NCBI RefSeq assembly: GCF_000720175.1
Contig: NZ_JOIX01000007.1
Coordinates: 62,001 to 126,000, forward strand
Length of the DNA: 64,000 nt
Source: Streptomyces sp. NRRL S-337
GTDB lineage: Bacteria > Actinomycetota > Actinomycetes > Streptomycetales > Streptomycetaceae
Direction: 5' to 3'
In this document: positions 7,955 to 16,934 of the stretch, piece by piece
Layout of the letters: each line of letters opens with the position of its first letter
Numbering within the stretch: position 1 is the stretch's first letter
The notes under the pieces: generated by a model
Databases searched by the model: none
What the model saw: only the letters and a program-made list of their open reading frames with translations
Told to the model about the DNA's origin: nothing
Translations under genes and position numbers: made by a program

Positions 7955-8585
7955 GCTGCAGCCGCTCGGCCCGCCGCCCGTCCAGCGTCCCCACCGACCC
8001 GGACCGCTCCGCCACCACCGAGAAGCCCGCCGCCCGCACCAGCCCCCGCAGCCGCTCCGGGGGATGGTGCCGGAACACCCCGCCGTCGGGCGTCTCGAAC
8101 ACCCCGAACGTCCCGTACCGCTCCGCGAACCGCCGGTACCGCTCCTGGTTGAACGCATCGTCCTGCAGCGGCACATCGCTCACGTACAGCACCCCGCCCG
8201 GCCGCACCAGCCGCCCCAGCTCCCCGGCGATCGCCTCCTGGTCCGCGTCCCGGGGCACGCAGGTGAGCACCGCGAACAGCAGCGCCGCGTCGAAGGACCC
8301 CGCCCCGAACGGCAGCGGCAGCCCCGGGTGGTGCCGCAGGTCCAGCTCCGGGTGCTCCCGCCGCCCCCGCGCGATCAGCGCCGCCGAGACGTCCACCCCG
8401 CACACCCCGCGGTACCCCAGCCCCGCCAGCTCGGCGGTCAGCCGCCCGTAGCCGCAGCCGTAGTCCAGCACCCGCGCCTCCCGCGGCACGTGGGCGTCCA
8501 GCAGGGCCGGATCGAGCGGGTGGGTGAAGGTCTTCGCGGAGCCGGTCGTCTCCCAGAAACCGAGGAATCCCTGTGGCGAGGTCAT
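7881..8585 (-). CDS. Class I SAM-dependent methyltransferase
   Basis: 234 residues. The SAM-binding glycine motif is VLDYGCGYGRLTAEL, followed by an acidic GVDVS strand end and a LVRPGGVLYVSDVPL motif (post-III), the standard order of a class I methyltransferase. The closest style is the methyltransf_11/25 group; the substrate is unknown. I start at ATG 8585 (MTSPQGFLGFWE); upstream in-frame starts add residues without family character. Convergent with, and overlapping by 74 bp, the GNAT gene. Confidence 0.85.
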   Translation of the reverse strand: MTSPQGFLGFWETTGSAKTFTHPLDPALLDAHVPREARVLDYGCGYGRLTAELAGLGYRGVCGVDVSAALIARGRREHPELDLRHHPGLPLPFGAGSFDAALLFAVLTCVPRDADQEAIAGELGRLVRPGGVLYVSDVPLQDDAFNQERYRRFAERYGTFGVFETPDGGVFRHHPPERLRGLVRAAGFSVVAERSGSVGTLDGRRAERLQLIARRTAAPAAERVEPGRSGPAPE

Positions 8586-8685
8586 GTCGGGACGGTACCC
8601 GCGGAATAGCCCGGCGCCCCGCGCGGTTGCACGCAGGAACACGTCCCCACACATCCCCACACGTCCCGACGAGGAAAGTCAGCAC

Positions 8686-9390
8686 ATGCGCGTCGAAATC
8701 TGGTCCGACATCGCCTGCCCCTGGTGCTACATCGGCAAGGCCCGCTTCGAGGCCGGGCTCGCCGCGTTCGCGCACCGCGACGAGGTCGAGGTGGTGCACC
8801 GCTCCTTCGAGCTGGACCCCAAGGCGCCGCCCGCCTCGGACGTCCCGGTGATCGAGATGCTCGCCGCCAAGTACGGCGTCAGCCGCGCCCAGGCCGAGCA
8901 GATGGAGGCCCGGGTCGCCGCCGCGGCCGCCGAGGAGGGCCTGGGCTACCGGTCCGACCGCATCCACGGCAACACCTTCGACCTGCACCGCCTGCTGCAC
9001 CTGGCCGAGGCGCACGGCCGCCAGGAGGCGCTGCTCGACGCCTTCTACCGCGCCAACTTCGCCGAGGCCCGGCCGCTCGGCGACCCCGCCGTCCTCGCCG
9101 AGCTCGCCACCGGCGCCGGGCTGCCCGCCGACGAGGTCGCCCGGGTGCTCGCCGACCCCGACGCGTACGCCCAGGAGGTGCGCGCCGACGAGCGCGCGGC
9201 GGCCGAGCTGGGCGCCACCGGCGTCCCGTTCTTCGTCATCGACCGCCGCTACGGCATCTCGGGCGGCCAGCCCGCCGAGGTCTTCCGGCAGGCCCTGGAG
9301 CGGGCCCACGCCGACGGCGTGGTGCAGGTCGTGCCGGCCGGTGACGCGGAGGTCTGCGGGCCGGACGGCTGCGCGGTGCCCGGAAGCTGA
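8686..9390 (+). CDS. DsbA-family oxidoreductase (FrnE-like)
   Basis: Thioredoxin-fold protein of 234 residues with the redox motif CPWC (Cys11-Cys14) right after the first strand, a helical insertion (residues about 45-170) and the cis-proline motif ATGVPFFVIDRRYGISG near the C-terminus. This is the architecture of FrnE-type cytoplasmic disulfide oxidoreductases. No signal peptide. A C-terminal CGPDGCAVPG segment has two extra cysteines. GAGGAAAG sits just upstream of the ATG at 8686. Single gene, divergent from the methyltransferase. Confidence 0.9.
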   Translation: MRVEIWSDIACPWCYIGKARFEAGLAAFAHRDEVEVVHRSFELDPKAPPASDVPVIEMLAAKYGVSRAQAEQMEARVAAAAAEEGLGYRSDRIHGNTFDLHRLLHLAEAHGRQEALLDAFYRANFAEARPLGDPAVLAELATGAGLPADEVARVLADPDAYAQEVRADERAAAELGATGVPFFVIDRRYGISGGQPAEVFRQALERAHADGVVQVVPAGDAEVCGPDGCAVPGS

Positions 9391-9472
9391 CCGCCGGCCG
9401 GCGGCCGACCGGGCACGACCACGGACCGGAACCCCGTGGACGGAGCGTGCCCCGCCGAGGACAGTGGGGGAC

Positions 9473-10540
9473 ATGCAGCGACATGAGCCACTCGGCGGGG
9501 CCGAATTCGCACCCGAGACGACCTATCTGAACTCCGCCTCCAGCGGACTGCTCCCCCGGCGCAGCGCCGACGCCCTGCGCGCGGCCGTGGAGGAAGCCAC
9601 CTCGTACGGCACGATGGGCCGCGACTACTTCGCCGCGCCCGCCGCCGCCCGGGCCGCCTTCGCGCGGCTGCTGGGCATCCCCGCCGAGCGCGTCGCCATC
9701 GGCAGCTCGGTCGCGGTGCAGTCCGCGGTCGTCGCCGCCTCGTTCCCGCCCGGCAGTGAAGTCCTCGCCCCCGAGGACGACTTCAGCTCCCTGGTCAACC
9801 CGCTCGGCACCCACCCGAACCTCACCCTGCGCACCGTGCCGCTGGAGGCCCTGGCCGACGAGGTGCGCCCCGGCACGGCCCTGGTCGCCTTCAGCGCCGT
9901 GCAGTCGCTCGACGGCCGGATCGCCGACCTCGCGGCGGTGCGCGAGGCCGCGGCGGCCCACGGCGCGCTGACCTACCTCGACGCCACCCAGGCCGCCGGC
10001 TGGCTGCCGCTGCGCGCCACCGACTACGACTTCCTGGTCTGCGGCGCGTTCAAATGGCTGCTCTGCCCGCGCGGCACGACGTTCATGGCCTTCGGCGGCG
10101 ACCGCGGCGGACCCGGCAGCGGCCCCGACTGGCCGGCGCCGCACGCCGGCTGGGTGGCCGGGGAGGACATCGGCGAGTCCAACTACGGCCTGATCCGGCC
10201 GGCCGCCACCGCCCGCCGCTACGACGAACCGCACGCCCACTTCGCGTACATCGGCGCCGCGGCGTCCCTCGGCCTCATCGAGGAACTGGGCGTGGCCGCC
10301 GTCCACGCGCACAACACCGCACTCGCCGACCAGTACCGCGCCGGACTGGCCGAACGCGGCCTGACCCCGCACGGCGCGCCCGGCTCGGCGATCGTCTCCG
10401 CCCCCGGACCGGCCGACGCCCAGGAGCGGCTGGCCGAGGCCGGCGTACGGATCTCGGTGCGCGGCGGCCTGCTGCGCGCGGCCTTCCACCTCTACAACGG
10501 GACGGCCGACGTGGAACGGCTGCTGGAGCTGCTGAAATAG
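9473..10540 (+). CDS. Class V aminotransferase-fold PLP enzyme
   Basis: 355 residues. It starts with TTYLNSASSGLLP, as in SufS/isopenicillin-epimerase-like class V proteins, contains YLDATQAAGWLPL (cofactor-binding Asp and Gln/His region) and the PLP lysine Lys194 in GAFKWLLCPRG. The C-terminus ends in VRGGLLRAAFHLYNGTADVERLLELL, a common ending for cysteine desulfurase-like aminotransferases. Reaction not certain: desulfurase, lyase or epimerase are all possible. ATG at 9473 follows GTGGGGG. A single gene on the plus strand. Confidence 0.85.
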   Translation: MQRHEPLGGAEFAPETTYLNSASSGLLPRRSADALRAAVEEATSYGTMGRDYFAAPAAARAAFARLLGIPAERVAIGSSVAVQSAVVAASFPPGSEVLAPEDDFSSLVNPLGTHPNLTLRTVPLEALADEVRPGTALVAFSAVQSLDGRIADLAAVREAAAAHGALTYLDATQAAGWLPLRATDYDFLVCGAFKWLLCPRGTTFMAFGGDRGGPGSGPDWPAPHAGWVAGEDIGESNYGLIRPAATARRYDEPHAHFAYIGAAASLGLIEELGVAAVHAHNTALADQYRAGLAERGLTPHGAPGSAIVSAPGPADAQERLAEAGVRISVRGGLLRAAFHLYNGTADVERLLELLK

Positions 10541-10641
10541 CCGGCCGGTGACGGGAATGCCGGGCGGGGGCCCGGGCGTTGGAAGGTCTCGAACCGCCCC
10601 GGGCAATGCCCCTGCCCCGCACCGTAGTTGAGAGGCCCTCA

Positions 10642-11706
10642 GTGACCACCGCATTCGAGCCCTTCGAGCTCGCCGGCATTCCGCTCGCCAACCGCATCGT
10701 GATGGCGCCCATGACGCGGAACCGCGCCACCGAGGAGGGCGTTCCCACCCCGTCGATGGTCCGCTACTACACCCAGCGGGCCTCGGCCGGCCTCATCATC
10801 ACCGAGGCCGCCCAGACCGAACCGGTCGGCCGCGGCTACCCGTTGACCCCCGGCCTGCACACCCCCGAGCAGATCGCCGGATGGCGCGCGGTCACCGACT
10901 CCGTGCACGCCGCGGGCGGCAAGATCTTCGCCCAGCTGTGGCACGGCGGCCGCGTCGGCCACCCGGTGCTGCTGGACGGCCTGGTGCCGGTCGGGCCCTC
11001 CGCGGTCGCCGCGGCCGGCCAGGGCTTCACCCAGGAGGGCCCGACGGACTTCGTCACCCCGCGCGAGCTGACCGGCGAGGAGATAGCCGCGACCATCGCC
11101 GGATTCGCCGCGGCGGCCCGCAACGCCGTCGAGGCCGGGTTCGACGGCGTGGAGATCCACGGCGCCAACGGCTATCTGATCCACCAGTTCCTGGCGCCCA
11201 ACGCCAACCTCCGCACCGACGAGTGGGGCGGCTCGGACGAGGCCCGGGCCCGCTTCGCCGTCGAGGTCGTCCGGGCCGTCGCAGACGCCATAGGCGCGCA
11301 CCGCACCGGACTGCGGATCTCGCCCGGCAACCCCTTCAACGACATCGCCGAGCCCGCCCCCGAGACCACCTACACCACCCTGATCGAGGCGATCGCCCCG
11401 CTGGGCCTGGCCTATCTGCACACCTGCGACGTCCGCGACCTGGACCTGCTGGCCCGGCTGCGCAAGCGTTTCGGCGGCACGTTCCTGCTCAACCCGGCCA
11501 CCGACGGCCGGCCCACCGGCCCCGAGGAGCTCGGCCTGATCGAGGAGGGCGGGGCCGATCTGCTCGCCTACGGCGCGCTGTTCCTCGCCAACCCCGACCT
11601 GCCCCGCCGGCTCGCCCGCGGCGGCCCCTTCAACACCCCCGACCGGGCGAGCTTCTACGGCGGCGACGACACCGGCTACCTCGACTACCCGGCGCTTGCG
11701 GACTGA
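10642..11706 (+). CDS. Old yellow enzyme family alkene reductase
   Basis: FMN-dependent barrel of 354 residues. It opens with FELAGIPLANRIVMAPMTRNRA (FMN-binding strand 1), carries QLWHGGRVGHP, and the substrate-binding His-Gly-Ala-Asn motif in EIHGANGYLIHQFLAPNANLR followed by TDEWGG. These are hallmarks of NemA/OYE-type ene-reductases that reduce electrophilic C=C bonds with NAD(P)H. GTG start at 10642 with AGAGG seven bases upstream. Monocistronic: a strong hairpin follows at 11760-11798. Likely detoxification; the true substrate is unknown. Confidence 0.92.
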   Translation: MTTAFEPFELAGIPLANRIVMAPMTRNRATEEGVPTPSMVRYYTQRASAGLIITEAAQTEPVGRGYPLTPGLHTPEQIAGWRAVTDSVHAAGGKIFAQLWHGGRVGHPVLLDGLVPVGPSAVAAAGQGFTQEGPTDFVTPRELTGEEIAATIAGFAAAARNAVEAGFDGVEIHGANGYLIHQFLAPNANLRTDEWGGSDEARARFAVEVVRAVADAIGAHRTGLRISPGNPFNDIAEPAPETTYTTLIEAIAPLGLAYLHTCDVRDLDLLARLRKRFGGTFLLNPATDGRPTGPEELGLIEEGGADLLAYGALFLANPDLPRRLARGGPFNTPDRASFYGGDDTGYLDYPALAD

Positions 11707-11759
11707 GCAGGCCGGGCCGGGCGGCACCCCGGCGACCCGCCCCCGTCCCTGACGGCACA

Positions 11760-11798
11760 GCGCGGCCGCCGCACAGACCTGCTGTGCGGCGGCCGCGC
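11760..11798. terminator. Bidirectional terminator between ene-reductase and ectD
   Basis: A perfect 17-bp stem (11760-11776 with 11782-11798) closes a 5-base loop. It has no T-run, as usual in Streptomyces. It sits between convergent genes and can serve both. Confidence 0.75.
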
Positions 11799-11830
11799 CA
11801 CCGGTACTTCCGCCCGTCTACCTCATACGG

Positions 11831-12730
11831 CTACCTCACCGGGGTGAAGTCCCGCGCCCCGATGTACTCCGGGCGCGGGACCGGGGCCGCGAAGGGCTCC
11901 ACGGCTGTGTTCTCCACGCTGTTGAAGACGATGAAGACGTTGCTGCGCGGGTACGGCGTGATGTTGTCGCCGGAGCCGTGCATGGCATTGCAGTCGAACC
12001 ACGTCGCCGAGCCGGCCTTGCCGGTGAAGAGGCGGATGCTGTGCTGGTCCGCCATCTTGGTCAGGACCTCGTCCGAAGGGATGCCCGCGTCCTGCATCTG
12101 CAGGGACCGCTTGTAGTTGTCCTTCGGCGTCTCGCCCTCGCACCCCACGAAGTACTGGTGCGAACCGGGCATGATCATCAGGCCGCCGTTGGTGTCGTAG
12201 TTCTCCGTCAGCGCGATCGAGACCGACACGGTGCGCATGTTCGGCAGCCCGTCCTCGGCGTGCCAGGTCTCGAAGTCCGAGTGCCAGTAGAAGCCGGAGG
12301 CACCGAAGCCGGGCTTCACGTTGATCCGCGACTGGTGGACGTAGACGTCCGAGCCGAGGATCTGCCGGGCACGGCCGACCACACGCGGGTCGGCGACCAG
12401 CTTGGCGAACACCTCGCTGATCTTGTGCACCTCGAACACCGACCGGACGCTCTGCGACTTCGGCTCGACGATGGAGCGCGGGTCGGCGCGCATCGCCGGG
12501 TCGAGCACCAGCCGGTCCAGTTCGGCGCGGTACACCGCGACTTCCTCCGCGGTGAGCAGTTCCCCGATGGCGAAGAAGCCGTCGCGTTCGAAGTCGCTCA
12601 GCTCGGACGGCGCGAACGGGCCGGCCGCTCCGGGCTGCGACCACACCACCGGGTCCTTCCGCGGAGTGATCACCTCAAAGGTGCCGCGGGTCGGGTACAG
12701 GTCGGCGGTGCGCTCGGGTGCGGTGGTCAT
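11831..12730 (-). CDS. ectD: Ectoine 5-hydroxylase
   Basis: Non-haem Fe(II)/2-oxoglutarate dioxygenase of 299 residues that converts ectoine to 5-hydroxyectoine. The EctD signature GFYWHSDFETWHAEDG is present, with iron ligands His150 and Asp152; the distal ligand is His251 in NAMHGSGDN. Last gene of the ectABCD operon, 96 bp after ectC. Length and motifs are complete, so the strain should be able to make hydroxyectoine, a heat and osmotic protectant. Confidence 0.97.
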   Translation of the reverse strand: MTTAPERTADLYPTRGTFEVITPRKDPVVWSQPGAAGPFAPSELSDFERDGFFAIGELLTAEEVAVYRAELDRLVLDPAMRADPRSIVEPKSQSVRSVFEVHKISEVFAKLVADPRVVGRARQILGSDVYVHQSRINVKPGFGASGFYWHSDFETWHAEDGLPNMRTVSVSIALTENYDTNGGLMIMPGSHQYFVGCEGETPKDNYKRSLQMQDAGIPSDEVLTKMADQHSIRLFTGKAGSATWFDCNAMHGSGDNITPYPRSNVFIVFNSVENTAVEPFAAPVPRPEYIGARDFTPVR

Positions 12731-12826
12731 GGTGTTGCCTTCCTCTCCTCTCGTACGGAATCTGGCATACGGGCGCGCGTTGGGTACCTTCCTTGCTCTG
12801 CCGGACGGGGCAGGCGGCAGGTCGCC

Positions 12827-13243
12827 TCAGACCGTCTCGGGCTCGCTGTCCGGTTCGGTGAGAAGCGGGTAGACCCCGTTCTCGTCGTGGTCCTCGCGGC
12901 CGGTGACCGGCGGGTTGAAGACGCACAGGCAGCGGAAGTCCTGCTTGATCCGCATGGTGTGCTTCTCGTGCCCGTCGAGCAGGTACATCACGCCGGGCGT
13001 GATGAGGTGCTTCTCGCCGGTCTCGTCGTTGGTCAGCTCGGCCTCGCCCTCGACGCAGACGACGGCCTCGATGTGGTTGGCGTACCACATCGACGTCTCG
13101 GTGCCGGCGTACAGGACGGTCTCGTGCAGCGAGAACCCGACCCGCTCCTTGGCGAGCACGATGCGCTTGCTCTCCCAGGTGCCGGACTTGGATTTGACGT
13201 GGCGGTCGGTGCCTTCGATGTCCTTGAAGGAGCGGACGATCAC
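12827..13243 (-). CDS. ectC: L-ectoine synthase
   Basis: Cupin-fold cyclase of 138 residues that closes N-gamma-acetyl-diaminobutyrate to ectoine. The start [18 protein letters not shown] and the central [24 protein letters not shown] and DGHEKHTMR segments (metal-binding cupin residues) are characteristic. The start is GTG at 13243. Third gene of the operon, 54 bp after ectB. Downstream ectD follows without a terminator. Confidence 0.97.
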   Translation of the reverse strand: MIVRSFKDIEGTDRHVKSKSGTWESKRIVLAKERVGFSLHETVLYAGTETSMWYANHIEAVVCVEGEAELTNDETGEKHLITPGVMYLLDGHEKHTMRIKQDFRCLCVFNPPVTGREDHDENGVYPLLTEPDSEPETV

Positions 13244-13297
13244 GGTGCGGGCTGCCTTTCTGTCGTAACGGTGGTGCGGTGCGGTCGGACGGCGCGG

Positions 13298-14566
13298 TCA
13301 GGCGCAGTCGCGGACCGCGCGGCCGAGGATGCGCAGACCCTCGTCCAGTTCCTCGGGGGTGGTGGTCAGGGCCGGCAGCAGCTTGACGACCTCGCTCTCC
13401 GGGCCCGAGGTCTCGATCAGCAGACCCAGCTCGAAGGCACGCTTGGCGATCTTTCCGGCGAGCGGCTTGTCGGCGCACTCCAGGCCCCAGACCAGACCGC
13501 GGCCGCGGTACTCGGCGAAGGTGCCCGGGTTCTCCTCGACGATCGCCTTCAGGTGTGCTTCGACGATCTCACCGCGGGCCAGGGTCTGCTTCTCCATCTG
13601 ACCGTCGGCCCAGTAGGTGTCGAGCGCCGCGGCGGCCGTGACGAAGGCCGGGTTGTTGCCGCGGAAGGTGCCGTTGTGCTCGCCCGGCTCCCAGATGTCC
13701 AGCTCGGGCTTGAACAGGGTGAGCGCGAGCGGCAGGCCGTAGCCACTGATGGACTTCGAGACGGTGACGATGTCCGGCACGATGCCCGCCTCCTCGAAGG
13801 AGAAGAAGGCACCCGTACGGCCGCAGCCCATCTGGATGTCGTCGACGATCAGCAGCATGTCCTGGCGCTCGCACAGGGCGGCCAGCGCGCGCAGCCACTC
13901 GGTGCGGGCGACGTTGATGCCGCCCTCGCCCTGCACGGTCTCCACGATCACGGCGGCGGGCTTGTTCAGGCCGGAGCCCTGGTCCTCCAGCAGGCGCTCG
14001 AACCACAGGAAGTCCGGGGTCTGGCCGTCGAGGTAGTTGTCGAACGGCATCGGGGTGCCGTGCACCAGCGGGATGCCGGCGCCGGCCCGCTTCATGGAGT
14101 TGCCGGTGACCGCGAGGGCGCCCAGCGACATGCCGTGGAAGGCGTTGGTGAAGGACACGATCGACTCGCGGCCCTTGACCTTACGGGCCAGCTTCAGCGC
14201 GGCCTCGACCGAGTTGGCGCCCGTCGGGCCCGGGAACATGACCTTGTAGGGCAGGTCGCGCGGCCGCAGGATGATGTTCTGGAACGACTCCAGGAACGCC
14301 CGCTTGGCCGTGGTGGACATGTCCAGGCCGTGGGTGATGCCGTCCCGGTCGATGTAGTCGATCAGGGCGCGTTTGAGGACCGGGTTGTTGTGCCCGTAGT
14401 TGAGCGACCCGGCGCCGGAGAAGAAGTCGAGGTAGGTGTGGCCGTCCTCGTCGGTGATGCGGCTGCCCTGCGCGCGGTCGAAGACGGTGGGCCAGCCACG
14501 GCAGTAGCTGCGCACCTCCGACTCCACGGTCTCGAAGACGCTCAGATCGGGCTGGGTGATGGTCAC
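13298..14566 (-). CDS. ectB: Diaminobutyrate-2-oxoglutarate aminotransferase
   Basis: Class III PLP aminotransferase of 422 residues that makes L-2,4-diaminobutyrate from aspartate semialdehyde. The PLP lysine is in TVSKSISGYGLPLA; upstream lie FFSGAGSLNYGHNNP and the cofactor Asp in LIVDDIQMGCGRTG. I chose GTG 14566 (reading VTITQPDLSVFE), with AGGAG seven bases before it, because this gives the usual EctB length; the frame stays open another 345 bp upstream, but that part is not EctB-like. Second gene of the operon. Confidence 0.96.
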   Translation of the reverse strand: MTITQPDLSVFETVESEVRSYCRGWPTVFDRAQGSRITDEDGHTYLDFFSGAGSLNYGHNNPVLKRALIDYIDRDGITHGLDMSTTAKRAFLESFQNIILRPRDLPYKVMFPGPTGANSVEAALKLARKVKGRESIVSFTNAFHGMSLGALAVTGNSMKRAGAGIPLVHGTPMPFDNYLDGQTPDFLWFERLLEDQGSGLNKPAAVIVETVQGEGGINVARTEWLRALAALCERQDMLLIVDDIQMGCGRTGAFFSFEEAGIVPDIVTVSKSISGYGLPLALTLFKPELDIWEPGEHNGTFRGNNPAFVTAAAALDTYWADGQMEKQTLARGEIVEAHLKAIVEENPGTFAEYRGRGLVWGLECADKPLAGKIAKRAFELGLLIETSGPESEVVKLLPALTTTPEELDEGLRILGRAVRDCA

Positions 14567-14693
14567 AGCATGCTCCTGGGAGATGAGTGCGAGAGGCGGA
14601 AGAAGTCTTTGGGGGGTGGGGCGGCGCCGGCGGTTCGAGGGGGTGCCGGTGCCGCACGGCCGTCGCGGCGGCGGTGCCGCGCGGCCCTGGGGA

Positions 14694-15260
14694 CTAGGGC
14701 GCGGGCCTGGCCGGGGGCGCGAACGGGCCGATGAGGTGCAGCACCTCCGGCTCGTGGCCCTGCTCGGGGAACAGCCCGGCGTCGAAGAGCACCTCGCGCT
14801 GGACCGGCACGGAGTGCCGCTCGCCGAAGGACGCGAACAGCCGGTTGGAGGCGGCGTTGTCGGGGGTGATGGTGGTCTCGACGAAACGGATGCCCAGCTC
14901 TTCCCGGGCACGGGTGGTCACCCCGTCCAGGAGGGCGGCCGCCAGCCCCCGGCCCCGGTGCGCCGCGTCGACGGCGACCTGCCAGACGACGAGGGTCTCG
15001 GGGCGCTCGGGGCGGATGTAGCCGGTCAGGAAGGCGGCCGGCTCGCCCTCCGCGTCGCGGGCGACGACGGAGGTGGCGGCGAAGTCCCGACACCACAGGA
15101 GGTAGCTGTACGAGGAGTTCAGGTCCAGCGCCTTGGAGTCGCGGGCGATGCGCCAGATCGCGGCTCCGTCCTCCACTCGGGGGGTGTCGAGCTTGAAGCC
15201 CTCCGGAAATTCTCCGATATCGCTACGGGCACCTGCATGGTCTGCTTGTGCGGCGGTCAT
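14694..15260 (-). CDS. ectA: L-2,4-diaminobutyrate N-gamma-acetyltransferase
   Basis: GNAT enzyme of 188 residues. The EctA core is clear: RVEDGAAIWRIARDSKALDLNSSYSYLLWC, the acetyl-CoA loop in HRGRGLAAALLDGV, and ETTITPDNAASNRLF. First gene of the ectoine operon, 127 bp before ectB. No Shine-Dalgarno-like sequence precedes the ATG at 15260; instead an AT-rich TAAATT box ends eight bases upstream, so the mRNA may be leaderless. Confidence 0.96.
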   Translation of the reverse strand: MTAAQADHAGARSDIGEFPEGFKLDTPRVEDGAAIWRIARDSKALDLNSSYSYLLWCRDFAATSVVARDAEGEPAAFLTGYIRPERPETLVVWQVAVDAAHRGRGLAAALLDGVTTRAREELGIRFVETTITPDNAASNRLFASFGERHSVPVQREVLFDAGLFPEQGHEPEVLHLIGPFAPPARPAP

Positions 15261-15274
15261 GGAAATTAAATTTA
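15261..15274 (-). promoter_or_regulatory. Candidate -10 region for a leaderless ectA transcript
   Basis: On the minus strand TAAATT (15274 to 15269) is followed by eight bases and then the ectA ATG. With a start site six to eight bases after the -10 box, the transcript would begin at or next to the ATG. The stretch is strikingly AT-rich for this genome. No convincing -35 box at 17 bp was found, which would suit an alternative, osmostress-related sigma factor; that is inference. Confidence 0.35.
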
Positions 15275-15814
15275 CCCAGGGAAAAAGGAAATTGCATCGC
15301 GAGGAGGGGTTACGTCAGGCCGCTCGATGTGTTATCGCGCGGGGGCGCCCGGGCGCGCGACGTGGAGTCGGGTTGCCCCGATTTGACCGGGAAGTACGGG
15401 GCGAAACGGGCGGGCTGTGTGGTCGGTCACAGGTCCGTAACGTCCGTGAGATCCGTCCGAATTACGGGCTTCGACACTAGCGGAATCTTGGCGTTTGAGC
15501 TGCGGAAAAGCGGGCAGAAGAAGACGGGAAGCTGTACTCGAAGGAATTGGGAATTCGCCACCGGAGACCCTGACGCAAGGCCCGTAAAAAGCTGTGGGAC
15601 ACATCCATGAGAACCGCCGCAAGAACATGCGGCGAGAACGCCCGCGGGGCTTTTTCGGAAACAATGCGGCAATAAACGCCTACACAGCGTCGGCGCCCCC
15701 GGGCGGCCGTCCCCACCGCCGTCCCCCGCCCGCCGGCCTTCCCTCCCCGGCCGCCCGGCGACCGCTGTGACCGCCGTCTCCGGCAGGCCCGCCGGGGCGG
15801 CCTAGAGTGCCGGT
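15275..15814. other. Long intergenic region upstream of ectA
   Basis: About 540 bp with no reading frame showing Streptomyces codon bias; frames open here contain rare codons and unlikely protein sequences. It holds the ectA regulatory region and, near its right end, tandem hairpins with a T-run (15616-15655). GC is lower than in the neighbouring genes at several points. The last 130 bp lead into the amidohydrolase gene. Confidence 0.6.
15616..15655 (+). terminator. Tandem hairpins with T-run (possible end of a small RNA)
   Basis: GCCGCA and TGCGGC (15616-15621, 15628-15633) form a 6-bp stem; GCCC-GCG-GGGC follows at 15640-15650 and is directly followed by TTTTT (15651-15655). A T-run after a hairpin is uncommon in this window. 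No plus-strand gene lies upstream for it to terminate, so it may end an unannotated transcript. Confidence 0.4.
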
Positions 15815-16915
15815 ATGACGTCCATGAGTGAAGGTGCGGTGCTGCACCTCAAGGGGAGGGTCCTCGTCGGACCGGACGACGTGCGCGACGAGCTGTGGGT
15901 GGTCGGCGGGCGGGTGACCTACGACCGGCCGGCCCTGGCACGCGATGCCACCACCGTGCAGGGCTGGGCGCTGCCCGGGCTGGTCGACGCGCACTGCCAC
16001 GTGGGCCTGGACGCGCACGGCCCGGTGGACGCCCCCACCAGCGAGAAGCAGGCGCTCACCGACCGTGACGCCGGTACCCTGCTGATCCGGGACGCCGGAT
16101 CACCCTCCGACACCCGCTGGGTCGACGACCGTGCGGACCTGCCGAAGATCATCCGGGCCGGCCGGCACATCGCCCGCACCAAGCGGTACATCCGCAACTA
16201 CGCCCATGAGATCGAACCCGAGGACCTGGTCGCCTACGTCGCCCAGGAGGCCCGCCGCGGCGACGGCTGGGTCAAGCTCGTCGGTGACTGGATCGACCGC
16301 TCCACGGGGGACCTGGGGGCCTGCTGGCCCAAGGGTGCGGTCGAGGCGGCCATCGCGGAGGCGCACCGCCTGGGCGCCCGGGTGACCGCGCACTGCTTCG
16401 CCGAGGAAACCCTCGCCCCGCTCGTCGAGGCCGGCATCGACTGCATCGAGCACGCCACCGGGCTCACCGAGGAGACCATCCCGCTGTTCGCCGAGCGCGG
16501 GGTCGCCATCGTCCCCACGCTCGTCAACATCGCCACCTTCCCGCGCCTGGCGGACGCCGGCGCCGGGAAGTTCCCGCGCTGGGCGGACCACATGCGCCGG
16601 CTGCACGACCGCCGCTACGACACCGTCCGGGCCGCCTACGACGCCGGGGTGCCGGTCTTCGCCGGCACCGACGCGGGCGGCTCGCTGGCGCACGGCCTGG
16701 TCGCCGACGAGGTCGTCGAGCTGACCCGGGCCGGGCTGCCCGCCCGGGCCGCGCTCTCGGCCACCACCTGGGGCGCCCGCGAGTGGCTCGGCCGCCCGGG
16801 CCTCACCGAGGGCGCCCCGGCGGACCTGGTGGTCTACGAGAGCGATCCGCGCGAGGACGTCCGGGTGCTGGCGGCGCCGCGCCGGGTCGTGCTGCGCGGC
16901 GAGATCGTGGGCTGA
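15815..16915 (+). CDS. Metal-dependent amidohydrolase (imidazolonepropionase-like)
   Basis: 366 residues. Amidohydrolase-superfamily motifs in order: ALPGLVDAHCHVGLD (metal ligands His60 and His62), VTAHCFAEE, CIEHATGL and FAGTDAGGSLAHG (late Asp), ending with the small beta-sandwich (GAPADLVVYESDPREDVRVL). Best fits the prolidase/imidazolonepropionase-related cluster that cleaves amide or ring C-N bonds; substrate unknown. ATG at 15815; a second ATG four codons in is possible. Convergent with the BASS transporter, with a 19-bp gap. Confidence 0.87.
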   Translation: MTSMSEGAVLHLKGRVLVGPDDVRDELWVVGGRVTYDRPALARDATTVQGWALPGLVDAHCHVGLDAHGPVDAPTSEKQALTDRDAGTLLIRDAGSPSDTRWVDDRADLPKIIRAGRHIARTKRYIRNYAHEIEPEDLVAYVAQEARRGDGWVKLVGDWIDRSTGDLGACWPKGAVEAAIAEAHRLGARVTAHCFAEETLAPLVEAGIDCIEHATGLTEETIPLFAERGVAIVPTLVNIATFPRLADAGAGKFPRWADHMRRLHDRRYDTVRAAYDAGVPVFAGTDAGGSLAHGLVADEVVELTRAGLPARAALSATTWGAREWLGRPGLTEGAPADLVVYESDPREDVRVLAAPRRVVLRGEIVG

Positions 16916-16934
16916 GCCACCCCTCGGGGCGGGC

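Noticed and set aside
14567..14911. N-terminal extension of EctB
   Set aside because: The open frame continues upstream of the GTG at 14566, but the added residues are low-complexity and the GTG has AGGAG at the right distance and gives the normal EctB length.
15248..15610. 120-codon plus-strand frame upstream of ectA
   Set aside because: It uses rare codons, lacks G/C third-position bias and its product looks random.
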